In this document: piece after piece, positions 52,901 to 64,000 of the stretch
Layout: every line of letters begins with the position of its first letter
How positions within the stretch are numbered: the first letter of the stretch is position 1
The notes under the pieces: generated by a model
Databases searched by the model: none
The model's input: the letters and a program-made list of their open reading frames with translations, nothing else
Told to the model about the DNA's origin: nothing
Assembly (NCBI RefSeq): GCF_001039355.2
Contig: NW_019774258.1
Coordinates: 124,001-188,000 of the forward strand
Length of the DNA: 64,000 nt
Direction: 5' to 3'
Source: Lingula anatina
Taxonomy: Eukaryota > Brachiopoda > Lingulata > Lingulida > Lingulidae
Made by a program: the position numbers and the translations under genes

Positions 52901-54078
52901 CACTCCTAGTAGACTAAAATACAATAACACTTACATGTATCTACATGATAACCATATGCTTAAGATATATATCTCAAGCAACTTTTCCCTTAAAAATATG
53001 CCTAGATGCAAATCATTGTCTGCTCATCGTACCCAAGAACCGACCATAATGATCACAAAATAATACCTCATTATTACACCCACAGGTAGAGGACTGTACC
53101 TGACATAAGATATATGCAGCTTTACCTTTCCTCATTATATGACCACCAGCTGACCAGGGAAATTGCTCTAAATCTGGACTTTAAGACATTCCTACAAACT
53201 ATTTATACCACACATATCTTAGCAAGGATCAAAGCTTTATGTACTATACTACATCAACATCTAAAACGTCCCCACATCACAAGTTAGTTTACTTAGCTTT
53301 CCTAGAGCAGTGTGGAAATTCCACGTCAGAATGATATCACTTCACCAATGCTTGCATCTCCTTTTGAACAGCCACTTCCTGACAAGCAGTTCCAAAATAC
53401 ATCAATTTTCACACTCACGGCCCAGGTGTAGGGAAACGTAAAACAAACAGCAACTTTTTTACCTGACATTTTGACCCTCTCCATCTTGGACAGTTTCAGA
53501 CTTAGCCAGTGCTTAATATATTCCCATCAGCTATTACATCAACACATACATTACTCATGTCTGGGGCCCGTCTAATTATCAATGAGCCAGTGGCGTGACT
53601 TTTTAACTTGTTTAACTCTGCCAAAGAGGTAACATTTTTGCTTTTGTTTATTTGTTAGTTACTACCCCAACTCAAAATGTTACAGACAGATTTTGATACA
53701 ACTTTACAAAACTTAAGGACACAAAAACACATAAAGTTCATGTGAATAGTAAATGAGAGGCAGTGAAATCGTAGATCTGTAGCTCAATTTATTTCTGACC
53801 TATGTGTAGGTTTAAGTTAATTATCACAGTGTTTAGAGGTGATTAATCAAAATGGAATTAATAACTGGATAATGATCCTACAGCATATTACTATTGTAGC
53901 TTTTTCTCAATCAAAAAAAAAGAAAAAAAAAACATTATCGTAAAATAGTGCAAAACATTTTTGTGGTGGATAGTCACTATCAATGTTTCATATCTGACCA
54001 TGGGACAAAACACTGGACATAAGTTATTACATTCATTGTGCATGTCCACCCTATGGAGGGACAGATAGATGCATGGAG

Positions 54079-54218
54079 GCCCTCTCCTGGGTCTTCCGGA
54101 AGATGGTCAGAATATTTCAAGTTTACATTGAAAGTCATCTAACTTTTCTGTCCGAATGTGGTCAAAATGGAGGATGGATCAGCAAAGATAATTTGGAAGA
54201 CTGTCAGAAAATATCTCT
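54079..54218. repeat. Dispersed repeat, copy 1
   Basis: About 140 bp aligning at roughly 85% (by eye) with 58972-59110 through shared blocks such as GGAAGATGGTCAGAAT and ATAATTTGGAAGACTGTC. Downstream (about 54290-54490) is sequence related to 5258-5403, sharing CCAAAATGGTGGTT, which suggests a longer composite repeat. The ORFs crossing it differ in frame between copies, so it is not a gene. Confidence 0.6.
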
Positions 54219-54490
54219 ATCTCCACCCCTGCTACAGATACTAATGGGAATTTTTTCCCAGCATGAGCCCTGTAGACAGTGTGAGGAGGGGGGGGGCCTA
54301 AAAAACCACCCTTTTAGTCAGAAAATGTCCACTCTTAATCAAAACTTGATCTATGTACATATATATGTAGGTTCTATGCCATTTGTTAACCTGGATCAAC
54401 TATAGGGCATAAAAGATGAACCTTTTCAAAAATTAACTCCTTTTGCAATTAGTCCCTTTCTGACCAAAATGGTGGTTCTTTAAATGCTCA

Positions 54491-54503
54491 CCCCCCCCCC
54501 CCC
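54491..54503. repeat. Poly-C tract
   Basis: Run of 13 C at the edge of dispersed repeat sequence. Confidence 0.9.
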
Positions 54504-57500
54504 ATCCCAAACACCCTTCCCCCTGCCAGCAAGCCTTACAAGTATCAAATGTTAAATCACATTAGCAACACTCACCAGTGACCTTCCATTTAGTATTCTG
54601 TGTCAGGGAATGATGGAGTATAACACTGACAATTATTGTACATTCTCAGCCCACTTTTAAATAAGAACTCTGACATTCCACAACATTTTTGCGACCAAAA
54701 TCCACATTTCATGTTTTCTGGGTGCAATAAATCCTGGGATGTTTTCCCTCCTGAAATATCCGACATCGACACTGTCAGCACAGTTTCAGGATAACAAAGA
54801 CAAATATTGTGGCATTGTGGACATTTAGCTGTGAGGCCCTCAACGTGCCACCCAAATGATGTCTTATCAAAGGGGAGAAAGGGGTTGATGGTTCCAATGC
54901 TTTTGAATAATTTTTTTCAGTTTTAATATCAACTTATTTTTTGTCATCTTACTTAACAATAAGGCATACTTAAAGTGATATACATTAAAGTTTGTTAAAA
55001 AGGATAGTTTACAGTTATAGCTAGTGTATATACCAAGATGATAAAAACCAATGCCACTTAATTTTCATTCATAATTAAATGTTCTGGGACCAATATTCAC
55101 AGTAACCCTCTATAAACGGCTTAGAAGATTTCCAGATAAAGGTAAAACATTTTAACCCTGAGATGTGGTGAAATACACTATGGAATAAAGCACCTCATGT
55201 GCTAACATTGTCAGCTCTTTTTCTAAATCTCAATTTAACCACTTTCACCCTTAACTGTCTCCCTAGTCGTAACTGTCACCCCTACGTGGAAAAAAAGGTT
55301 ACTCAGGCATTCCAGGTGCTTCTTCATCCACCTGGTAATAATACAGATTATACACCTCTGGGGCACAATTATGATAAAACCAGACCTGGGACAGCAAAAC
55401 AGAACTAATATTTTCAGATCCATAGTACTAGGCCTCAAGAATATGTTAATGGGCCCTAGGAAAGTTTACTGTCATCAACCTAATTTTGTTGTTCTTTTTT
55501 TTTTTCTTTTAAACAAGAATGCACTGTAGACTGCAGTACTTATGCAGCTGAGAGAAACTTGATGTGAACCATAAATAAGGAAAAAACACATACCACAATT
55601 TAGAAAATTAGAGATATAAATCTTACTAAAATAAACTGTAGGGTCTAAATTTAAGGTCCTAAGGTCTAGGCAGAAAATCCTACCATCTCAGTGGACCAAA
55701 TCATGCAAAACAAAGTATTATTTAAAGACATTTAAGTCACCTAGACATTTAATGCATATCATCAATTTTAAAATTATACAAATTATGTGCCATTAACAGA
55801 AAGTGAGCTCTCAATAATGTTTAGAAAAACAACAGAACCATGCCTGATATTTCAGGGTAATGAAATTCAAACCTTCCTGACAGAGTTATGAAAAAATACT
55901 GGAGAGCAGCTGTTACCAAAGATACACAGTTTGGTCCAGTAAACATAAAATAAGCATTCTATAGTATCTATAATTCTTATTTCCAGCTATGTTCCAAGAG
56001 TAATTATATATACTGGAGCTAGGAGTATGATGGGTCCAAGACTGGAGGCTTGTTTTACCACAATAGGCACATGTCCCTCTAAAAAAAGGTTAAGCTTTTC
56101 TAACATTAAAAAATCCTTTGAAAAGATTCTCATTTAAATCACTATGCTATTCAAGAAACCAAAAATTGCACCAATTTACATGGAATAAACTACATAGCAA
56201 ATAAAACTGGACATACCTCATTGCTCTGAAAAATTCTGGTCAATGGTCAAAGCTTCATCCAATTGGTCAAAACTTTTACAAACATTTCACACCACCAGTT
56301 TTACCAAAGATTAGCCATAGAAACAACCTCCTTTCTCAAAGCTTTTACAAATGGCAAAAAATAAAAATACATCTGACCAAGCGAACCATGAAACACCAGC
56401 GACCGCTACAAAATGCTGGGGTGGACACAGACAAATTCATCTATTTTGTCCACCATCATGCAGATGGGCATGCACGAGATTAATATCTGAATTCATTTAG
56501 AGCAACTCAAGTGGTCAGAATACAATGTTAATTGGAACTTTTCATGCTCATTGTACTGGTTTATTGTTTCAATCATGCAATCTGATCTTAAAATGAGGCC
56601 ATGGCAGATTTATTCCTAGTTTGTTGCTAAATTAAAGCCTTTGAAATGCTTTTATTTTGGAACAGTGTCACTAAAATGTTTTTAATATTCATTCAAACAA
56701 GGCAGTATATCAGGCATGAATATTAAAAGAGAGAAAATCAGAAAACCAAAATTATCTCAAGGCAAGGCATTGTTCAAGGTTCGTACAAGTAGGCAAGCGT
56801 TCAACCAATTTCACATGGTCTATCCTAGGAGATGGACATAGGATCTAGGTGTGTCTTTTGTAAGTTAATGTCATACATATAAAAATATTTACATATACCG
56901 GTAATGCACTATCAAATAGAAACGGGACCAATGACACTTTTTAATATAACTTTATAATTTGGATTAAATTATTGTAAGAATTTAATCTTTTCGTCCATGA
57001 AGTAATGGAAAAGGAAATCAGAGGATAGGGCACATTGTATAAATTAAGTGAAAAAAGTTACAAAACCATAAAGGTAACCTAATTTTTGACTTTCTAGTAA
57101 GTCATTTGGCATCACTGAAAACTAAATTTAGATCTAGCACTTTATGGGTTAAACTTAGAAACTGGAGTCCAAAATAATCAGATCTCATTGATGACATTAA
57201 CAGTTATATTCAAATTTGAGAGTTTCTTTTTTTTAACTTCATAAAAATATGTGATTATGAACTGTATTCTTGACACACAGTTGTTGTCTTTGGCTGTCTA
57301 CCTTTTTTATGTGAAAAAAAGGGACACAACTGCACATCACCAGTCATTAATCATTAACCTCGTGACAATCAATTAATTCTGCAGCTGGGTTTTACCACAT
57401 ATTTACCACAAAGAATCGTAAGTAGTTCCCCCATGACAAGATACATGGTAACTGTGTGAGCCGTCTGAGGTTACTGATTACCCCAACTTACACTATCAAT

Positions 57501-58971
57501 TTAAGTAGTGGTCAAAAATCTCAAAGTCACCTTTCTTTACTTCTTTACAAGCCTGTAATGAGCAATTTCAAAGGGAAGGAGAAGGGGGCTTTTTCTGAAA
57601 AAAGTGGACCAAATTACACCTTTATGTGACCAACTTGAGAAATGGTGCAGAACCAGGTGCAAATTTCAGAGTGATATTGCTGTTCCTAAGCCTTTCCCTG
57701 TTCAAACCCACAAGTGTCCTGAACTAATATGTCATGATGACTGTGATTATAGTTTATTACAATAATTTAATAGCAAAAGCCACTGAAGATGCCATTTTCA
57801 CCCAACCTGAAAACCACAGAAGTTATCAGCACATCTGAAGAACACCTGTATTTATTCCTGTCCATGGTCGTAGATCTATACAGTGATATCACAAAATGTC
57901 ACTTGGAGACCAGCACACAGGGAGGAAAGAAGAGGCGGATCACTCTTTTTGGGCCCTTTTCAGATCAAGCGGTATGCTAGACTGGACCAAAGCCCCCCCA
58001 CCCCCAACCCCCCATGCACTCAAGTCTAATCATTGAACTTGATCACAGGAAGTGAACTTGTAGGGAACTTGTAAAAATGGAGTAAACTCCCCCCTCCCCG
58101 CCTCCAGCATGAAGTTTTACAAAGGAACTTTCAAAGTGGACAGATCTAGTTAAGTTTATTGCTTGATGTAGAAGGGTCTAAAAAGGCCATTAAAAGAGAA
58201 ATGGAAATTGTGCTATGCTTTGAACAAGCAGGTGTTTAGATTTTCTGAAGAGCATAAAAGATAACTAAAGCAGAAAAAGAAAAAACAAGGCAGCAAAGCT
58301 GTCAAATGTACAGACAAAAAGCAGGAAATAACAAAATAGGCTACTGTCAATTCTTATGCAAAAGTACATTATGTTAAACTGCAAATTCAACAGCAAATTC
58401 TAATTATGCTCAACAGGTAATACCAATGTAAGTAAAATGTGTAACAAACATAAGGCTTCAGGCCCATGGGAGTTCAAGTTCACCCTTTGAAAATGTAAAA
58501 CTTCCAGAAAAAGAAGTCAATTAGACTGCTTTTCCAACTCAGGCTGCATTTTAGTCCTGTATTTCTTTTTTGAAAGTTTGGCAATCATAAGTAACATGGT
58601 TTTCCCATAATGGTCATCATGGCAGCAGCACCCAAAATTGTGTTTTCTTCTATTCTGATGCAATATTACATAATGGTTACCAGCATAATGACAATCAATT
58701 TTTAATAATAANTCCTGAACAATAAGACTTGTATATACAAACATTCAATAAATGTTGCAGCCAAAAGTCACCCTTTCACTGTCACTATAATTATCTTTCT
58801 ATATTTTAAATCTTGCCTTTACTTTAATTAAATACCATCTGTTATGGATGCTTTGAAAATTTTACCTGTGCCTTAATACTAAATTGAAGTTAAATCAGAA
58901 AAGATTGCCATATCATAGCTGTCACATATCTAGCCTTTGTTTTTCACAGATTTCTGCAGGGGTGGAAAGAG
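54504..58971. other. Non-coding DNA between dispersed repeat copies
   Basis: AT-rich, with poly-C and poly-A tracts and a lone N at 58712. Parts near 57560-58150 share words with the dispersed repeat family. No gene was seen. Confidence 0.5.
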
Positions 58972-59110
58972 GCCATCTTCTGGGTCTTCTAGAAGATGGT
59001 CAGAATTTTCAAGTTTGCATTGATGGGCATCTAATGTTTTTCTGTTGGAACATGGTAAAAAATGGAGGATGGATCAACAAAGATAATTTGGAAGACTGTC
59101 GTAAAATATC
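58972..59110. repeat. Dispersed repeat, copy 2
   Basis: Second copy of the 54079-54218 repeat. It is preceded by TTTCTGCAGGGGTGGAAAG; CAGGGGTGG is reminiscent of hAT transposon ends, and copy 1 is followed by CTCCACCCCTG in inverse orientation. Boundaries and family are unresolved. Confidence 0.6.
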
Positions 59111-61123
59111 TGTAAACAAGTGGCGACAATCATGACAAAATTAATATTTTTATATACACTTCTCCCCTGCATTTAATCTGGATAGCAGTACTTCTCTATG
59201 TCACAGATGGCGATAAAACTTACCTCTGTCATAAGTGAACGCAATTATCCTCAAATTATGCCTATAACTTTACACCACAAATTAATTAAACTGGTGCTTG
59301 TTGTCAATCACCCTGATATCTTAGTTACAATACAACACACTTTTAACACACTAATAATGGCCTCTTGCAGAGAAATCCATCTTCAATAATTGTCATAATC
59401 TTACGACTCAACAATACCAAGAAAGGACTCCTATAGAGGTATCAACACTTCAAGACCATCTCCCATATGTTGAATAATCCTGAGGCAATGAGGACAATTC
59501 ACCATACATATCAATTATTCACCAATTACTGCCAATTAGGGGCAACGATCAGACTGTAGCGTTGAAATGAGATCATGGGATTATTCCACCTTTCAGCTAA
59601 GATGTGCTGGCAAACAATAAAAAGATGGCTGTGTCTTAGGAGAAGTTAAGATTATGTTATCCTACTTCTACCTTAGTCATTGGTCACATTTCTTGCTTAG
59701 ACAAAAAGACTGAACTTTCTTCAATCTGGTGATTGGTTTGAGAAAAAATATTTGAAAATATTAAAATAGCAATTTTAGAAATACCAAATTGTCTTTAAAT
59801 GTCTTGTGACAAAGCAAATTCCCCTTTGTATATGGCCACAAATCTACTATACCAGTTCTTGCATTGTTTGCACTATGATGAAAGCCATGGACAAAGTGTC
59901 ACAACCAAGCACAATCATGACTCACCTAACACACCACTGTAATATTCCATATTTATCCATGCCTAGGGCTTGGTAAAACTTCATATCTAACTTGTCATGA
60001 TTAATATTCTCTATTCACAGTATACATTTTGTCTGCCAGCATTTTACGCCATGTCATTTACTGATTTGACCCAATCAATCCTAGATTTTAGATTAAGGGA
60101 TTATCTCACCTGGGCTTAGGGTGGGCAATCAGTGGGATAATAGTGGTTAATTCCAGGTAGTTGATTTCTTGATCTCTCAGGTCTGGCTGGCATGGACAGC
60201 TGGCTACTGACAGAATGAGATACAGCTATATGACCAAAATACTGTATGCACTGAATTTGGATAAAATACTGACCGACTTTTATGTTGTTTTAACTGTTTT
60301 GGAGATGAATTAAAATATTTTTGAAACAGATAAGTTTTAATTTTATCACAATTTTAATTAACTATATTCAAGACCTCAGAACTGTTTTTAAATGAAAAAG
60401 AAAAATACTGACTTATCATCATTATGATTTTTTAAAAATATTATTAATTTCTTATTATTATTTCACTAAAATATTTTCACTTAAGATGAAATAGGTGTGA
60501 AATAGGTTGTTATGAAATAATCTGTAGTTAATCTGGATGTGTGTTATGATCTAAATCCAAATTAAATATTTCACATGAAAATTTCACGAAGATGCCTGTA
60601 ATCTATTTCAATATTTGTCAGATTAAGTGTTTCTGACTCATTAAAAGTCTTAATAATCACTGATAATTCCTCCAAGTCAGTGTCCAGTAATGGTCAAATG
60701 TTGTAATTACTGGATGAATGGACAAAAGAAATACAGATCAATTCATCTGCCATGTAAATTAATAGCCAATAAATATCTAATATCAAGTCTGCTGCGTCTC
60801 TGCATTCATAAAATCTATAAAACACTGATTAAATACTGTCTCAAGAGCACTGTAAATACACTACAAAGAACATATGGACAAGACAAGCCTCTTTTTTCTG
60901 TCACGTCTTCAGGGGCTGGAACGAACAATCCATGAAAGAAATGGGCACTAATGGACAAATCTTGTAGTGACAAAGTTGAACAAAGTGCCTTTTTGTCAAA
61001 CCAGGACTTTCCAAACAGATGGCAAGCAGAAGCCAGTCAAAAGAGGATTTCTACAAAAATAAAAACTTCTCCAGATGTTGTAATTGTAAAGTCTGATCTT
61101 TTGTTGCTTGTTTGTGGCTTTGT
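59111..61123. other. Non-coding DNA left of the piggyBac-type element
   Basis: AT-rich unique-looking sequence. Nothing is recognised beyond short random ORFs. Confidence 0.5.
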
Positions 61124-61127
61124 TTAA

Positions 61128-62163
61128 CCCTCAAGTGACCGAGTGGGGTCACTTACGACCCCAGCCATATGATTTAATGTGCCATCTCTTTATTTTTTTT
61201 TTTCGAATTTTCTTTCCTTGCATGAGTTTGTCAATCTACTAATCCTACACACTTTCACAGTTTTTTGTAGGGATCAACCAATTAGTGTGACGCATACAAC
61301 TCAAACTCTTGTGGGGTCATTTATGACCCCAAAGAGAAGCATTGGTTTTTAAATATTAGTTTTTAAATGTTTTTTCAAATTTTTTGACTATGCAGCACTG
61401 ACAGGAAAATGCCACATGCATGTACTTCATGCAACCAGCCAGTGTGCCCAAAACATATGCACAAATAAGTGGTTTGTGAAAATTGTGCTCGAAGTGTTCC
61501 TAATAGTGCATCGCTGAATCTAATTTCAGTAGCTTTGTTGGAACTTGTTCTCATAACTGGGTCTCTCATTTTGACAGTTACAATTTTCGGGTATTTCGGA
61601 AATCTAGAGAATTCTGTCGATATCATATTATACATATTAACAAATTGTTTGTGTGGATATTGTTTGATACACAGATGTGGTAGTAACATACATGTAGGTT
61701 GATTGAATGTGTTCTGAGTAGTATGACTTCCTCACCGGCATTAGGGTATTCCCTACTCAGCAAATTAGCTAATTATTCTTATTGAAGTCAGCAGGATGCT
61801 ATCTCAATATAAGTCAAAATATTTTTACTCAAAGTAATTTTGTAATGTACTTTTTTCATTTAGTGTGGCAAATAAAAAAGATAAATGTTTTTGCAAGTGG
61901 AAATTGACAAGGAATGTCTAAATACCGGTGTAATGTTGTTCTTAAAATCTGCGCTTGGTTATTACGTGCAATAAAAGTATTATTACCAAATACTTTTTAC
62001 ATTAGATCATTATAAAATACTTGTCTTAAATCCTGGTAGTAGTATAGGTGTGATAAACCCTCAACAGCCTTTTATAATAAGGATCCCTGTATAGAACACA
62101 ATGGGGTCATAGATGACCCCACTTGGTCATTTCAGTCAGTAAAATAGCTTGGTCTCTTGAGGG
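61128..62163. mobile_element. piggyBac-type element with TTAA flanks
   Basis: A 1,036-bp element starts CCCTCAAGTGACC and ends with the inverse (GGTCTCTTGAGGG). It is flanked by TTAA on both sides (61124-61127 and 62164-62167), the hallmark of the piggyBac superfamily. Subterminal palindromes of the form TGGGGTCA-N4-TGACCCCA occur at 61144-61163 (one mismatch), 61312-61331 and 62102-62121. The right end carries about 25 extra bases between the terminal and subterminal motifs. No intact transposase is present, so it would depend on an enzyme supplied elsewhere. Confidence 0.8.
61396..61520 (+). pseudogene. Possible transposase Cys-rich tail remnant
   Basis: Inside the piggyBac-type element, two plus-strand frames contain KCHMH and, after a frameshift, VCENC. 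The spacing recalls the cysteine-rich C-terminal zinc-binding domain of piggyBac transposases. The stretch is short and frame-broken, and it lacks the catalytic core. The assignment leans mainly on location within an element of that superfamily. Confidence 0.25.
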
Positions 62164-63140
62164 TTAAAGTGGAGACTATGGGAGAAATCGGAGAAATTAA
62201 ACAGACTGGTGAACTGACTGGGGCCTGAGTCAGATGTAAAACATTTTCTGGGTGTACAAAGATGCGTGGATTAAATAACAAAGTGTGCAGGTGGGGTAAC
62301 TTTTGAAGAGAGCTGAGAAGTGTATTTCCACCACTTCAGTCTGATCAATGAGGTATATAGATTTGATCAAGTGTTGACATGTCTGCATACAAAACAATCT
62401 TGAGAACTTCTTAGAGTCCAAATGAGAGATCAGACAACATTAAAGGGAAGATGTATCTTTTAAAGGGTATCTTGAAAAGTGAAGAGAAAAACTTGCCAAA
62501 CTTGTACTCCAACATGGGTTTATGGATTGTAATTTTGTGAATTAACAGTATTCAATATATGGTGTTACCTTGGTAATTACGGTAAAGTTGAACTTTACAG
62601 GAAAATAAATTTTTGCTATATACAGGTCTGTCAGTCATTGTATGACTAATTCAAATGACAATTCTTCTTGCACATGTGTAAACTGAACTTGGTGCTTGTT
62701 GTATGCTTTAAATAAATCAATCCTAATGCAATCACAAACATGTTGAAACTTTTATCCTTCATCGCCACTAGTTTGATCCCAAGTTTATCATGCTCTTTAT
62801 CGAGATAAATATTTAGCATATCTGCCAACCATTACTAAACCCCATCTCCACAGCTAACATTACATGTATCAGACCATGGGAATCCAATTTGTGCATCTCA
62901 GTTTGAAACTTGGTTGTGTAGTTCATGATTTTAAGACAATTGTAATAGGTCCAGAAAAATATTTAAGGGTAACTTCTTCATGGTACTTTTATTTATGAAC
63001 GTCATTATTGAAAATGTACAACTAATAATTATCTGAGTGACCTGGTTTTATTATAAAGGTGTAGGCATAGGATTCATGTGTATCTTATCAGAAAATATCC
63101 TCAAATTTTAAAAATTCATGTTACTATTCACACCACCACT

Positions 63141-63430
63141 GCCACCTGACCGGGTGGCACTACCGGTAGAGTGCTCGCCTCCCGTGCAGTGGTAGAGTGC
63201 TCACCTCCCATGCAGGAGGTCTACGGTTCGCTACCTGGGACCGGGTCATACCAGAGTCCTCTGTAAAAATGGTACCTGTAGACTGTGTCCTCGCCAAGCA
63301 CTCGGCATAAAGAGGATAAGATACAGGGGGGTTAAGGGAATGGGTAATAATAGCCTGGGTAAATGCCGCTGGGTGGATGCTGCTGTTGGATGGTGCTGAC
63401 AGTAAACTAAGTTTAGTCTATACCGTTCAT
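63141..63430 (+). mobile_element. tRNA-derived SINE with duplicated internal head
   Basis: The head resembles a tRNA-Gly: an A-box-like GGTAGAGTGC, an anticodon-arm-like CACCTCCCATGCAGGAGG and a B box GGTTCGCTACC at 63225-63235. A 26-bp piece (GGTAGAGTGCTCGCCTCCCG onward) is repeated in tandem, beginning at 63165 and 63191, so the promoter head is partly doubled. The body (about 63240-63430) is non-coding, and no clear poly-A tail or target duplication was identified; the ends are approximate. It cannot fold as a normal tRNA, so it is not called one. Confidence 0.65.
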
Positions 63431-63617
63431 GATGCTGGACCTTACTCTAAAGCAGGCAAATTTTATGGCTAACATAACCTTGATCTTTTAGTAATACTTT
63501 AGTTATAATTTCCAATATTAATTCATTTATTAAATAATGAATCACTACCAAAATGTAATTAATTCTAACTTAATCCATTTCTGACCTATCCTGAAAATTT
63601 CTTTAAAATCCATCTAA

Positions 63618-63855
63618 GGGGCCATTCAGAATAAATGATCCTAGTTTCAGTTGCCTCTCACATACCTCCCCACACGTTATTCCTTGACCAGTCAAATTGA
63701 TCCAAGATTTAACTACTGTGCCCCTGCAGGGATGATGCGTGGGGAGGCGTGTAAGCAGCGATGAGCCTATTACAGGATTAAGCAGTCTTCCTTTCATGTA
63801 GGGTCCACTATATTTGATCCTTGGATCAGCTGATACTTTTATTCTGAATAGACCA
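63618..63855. mobile_element. Small MITE with TAA target duplication
   Basis: A 238-bp element with terminal inverted repeats: left GGGGCCATTCAGAATAAA, right (reversed) TGGTCTATTCAGAATAAA. It is flanked by TAA at 63615-63617 and 63856-63858. It is GC-richer than its surroundings and non-coding. The TAA duplication points to a Harbinger-like family. A minus-strand ORF running across both element boundaries is considered spurious. Confidence 0.65.
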
Positions 63856-64000
63856 TAAAACTTTCTGCACAATGTTGCTAAAAGACAAACAACAAAAAAC
63901 ATCACTTGTACATAAAAGTAAATTTGACAAGCATCTTAAAAGAGAAATGCCTTTATCCCATTTGTTATATACAATATCATATGGAAGGGCAGTTGGAGAA

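Larger units (their letters stand above)
40542..54078. other. Non-coding DNA, no gene seen
   Basis: AT-rich sequence with microsatellites, the DR1 motif near 43.4 kb, an NF-E2/MARE-like TGACTCAGC near 44500 and the tandem duplications at 47.7-48.3 kb. All ORFs of 60-90 codons look random and lack splice-framed support. Confidence 0.5.

Noticed and set aside
61375-61702. Opposed ORFs of 104 and 77 codons inside the piggyBac-type element
   Set aside because: Neither resembles a transposase catalytic region; at most the plus strand keeps a decayed Cys-rich tail.
63150-63240. tRNA-Gly gene
   Set aside because: The head is duplicated and cannot fold as a cloverleaf; downstream sequence fits a SINE body.
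63603-63905. 100-codon minus-strand ORF
   Set aside because: It runs across both ends of the MITE at 63618-63855, so it is unlikely to be an evolved coding region.

Overview
This window looks like gene-poor DNA from an AT-rich animal genome. It has long introns with GT/AG splice signals, strong CpG depletion apart from a few patches, microsatellites, small DNA transposons and a tRNA-derived SINE. Nothing looks bacterial, archaeal or viral in organisation. The repeat mix would fit a marine invertebrate, perhaps a lophotrochozoan such as a mollusc, but that placement is inference. Three single N bases (17197, 40286, 58712) mark unresolved assembly positions.

The one well supported gene lies on the minus strand. 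Four coding exons (28950-28667, 26280-25981, 23352-23110 and 4578-4431) have good splice sites and matching phases. They join into an open frame of 292 complete residues with a start codon and no stop, so the gene continues past position 1. The product so far is hydrophilic, serine- and charge-rich, with an acidic patch, a basic stretch and a polyproline run, and it has no signal peptide or membrane segment. This architecture, with very long introns, resembles the N-terminal cytoplasmic domain of a teneurin (type II membrane adhesion protein). That name is a moderate-confidence hypothesis. The two middle exons are symmetric (phase 1-1), so either could be skipped without a frameshift.

The 18.5-kb intron between exons 3 and 4 holds a frame-broken gag-like relic in a CpG-rich patch (about 9474-9922), a 1,340-bp near-identical direct duplication with an odd CpG-rich spacer (15709-18537), and a plus-strand relic resembling a mitochondrial carrier (5012-5185). 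Just downstream of exon 4, its 3' half is present in two further degenerate tandem copies (about 4074-4413). A 22-bp-stem hairpin sits immediately upstream of exon 2.

From 28951 to the right edge I find no convincing exon. This is probably the first intron and/or intergenic DNA of the same gene. It contains a Harbinger-type MITE nested in another inverted-repeat element (38948-39396), a piggyBac-type element with TTAA flanks (61128-62163), a SINE with a partly duplicated tRNA-like head (about 63141-63430), a small TAA-flanked MITE (63618-63855), several diverged tandem duplications, a dispersed repeat family (54.1 and 59.0 kb) and a few short blocks with regulatory motif clusters.
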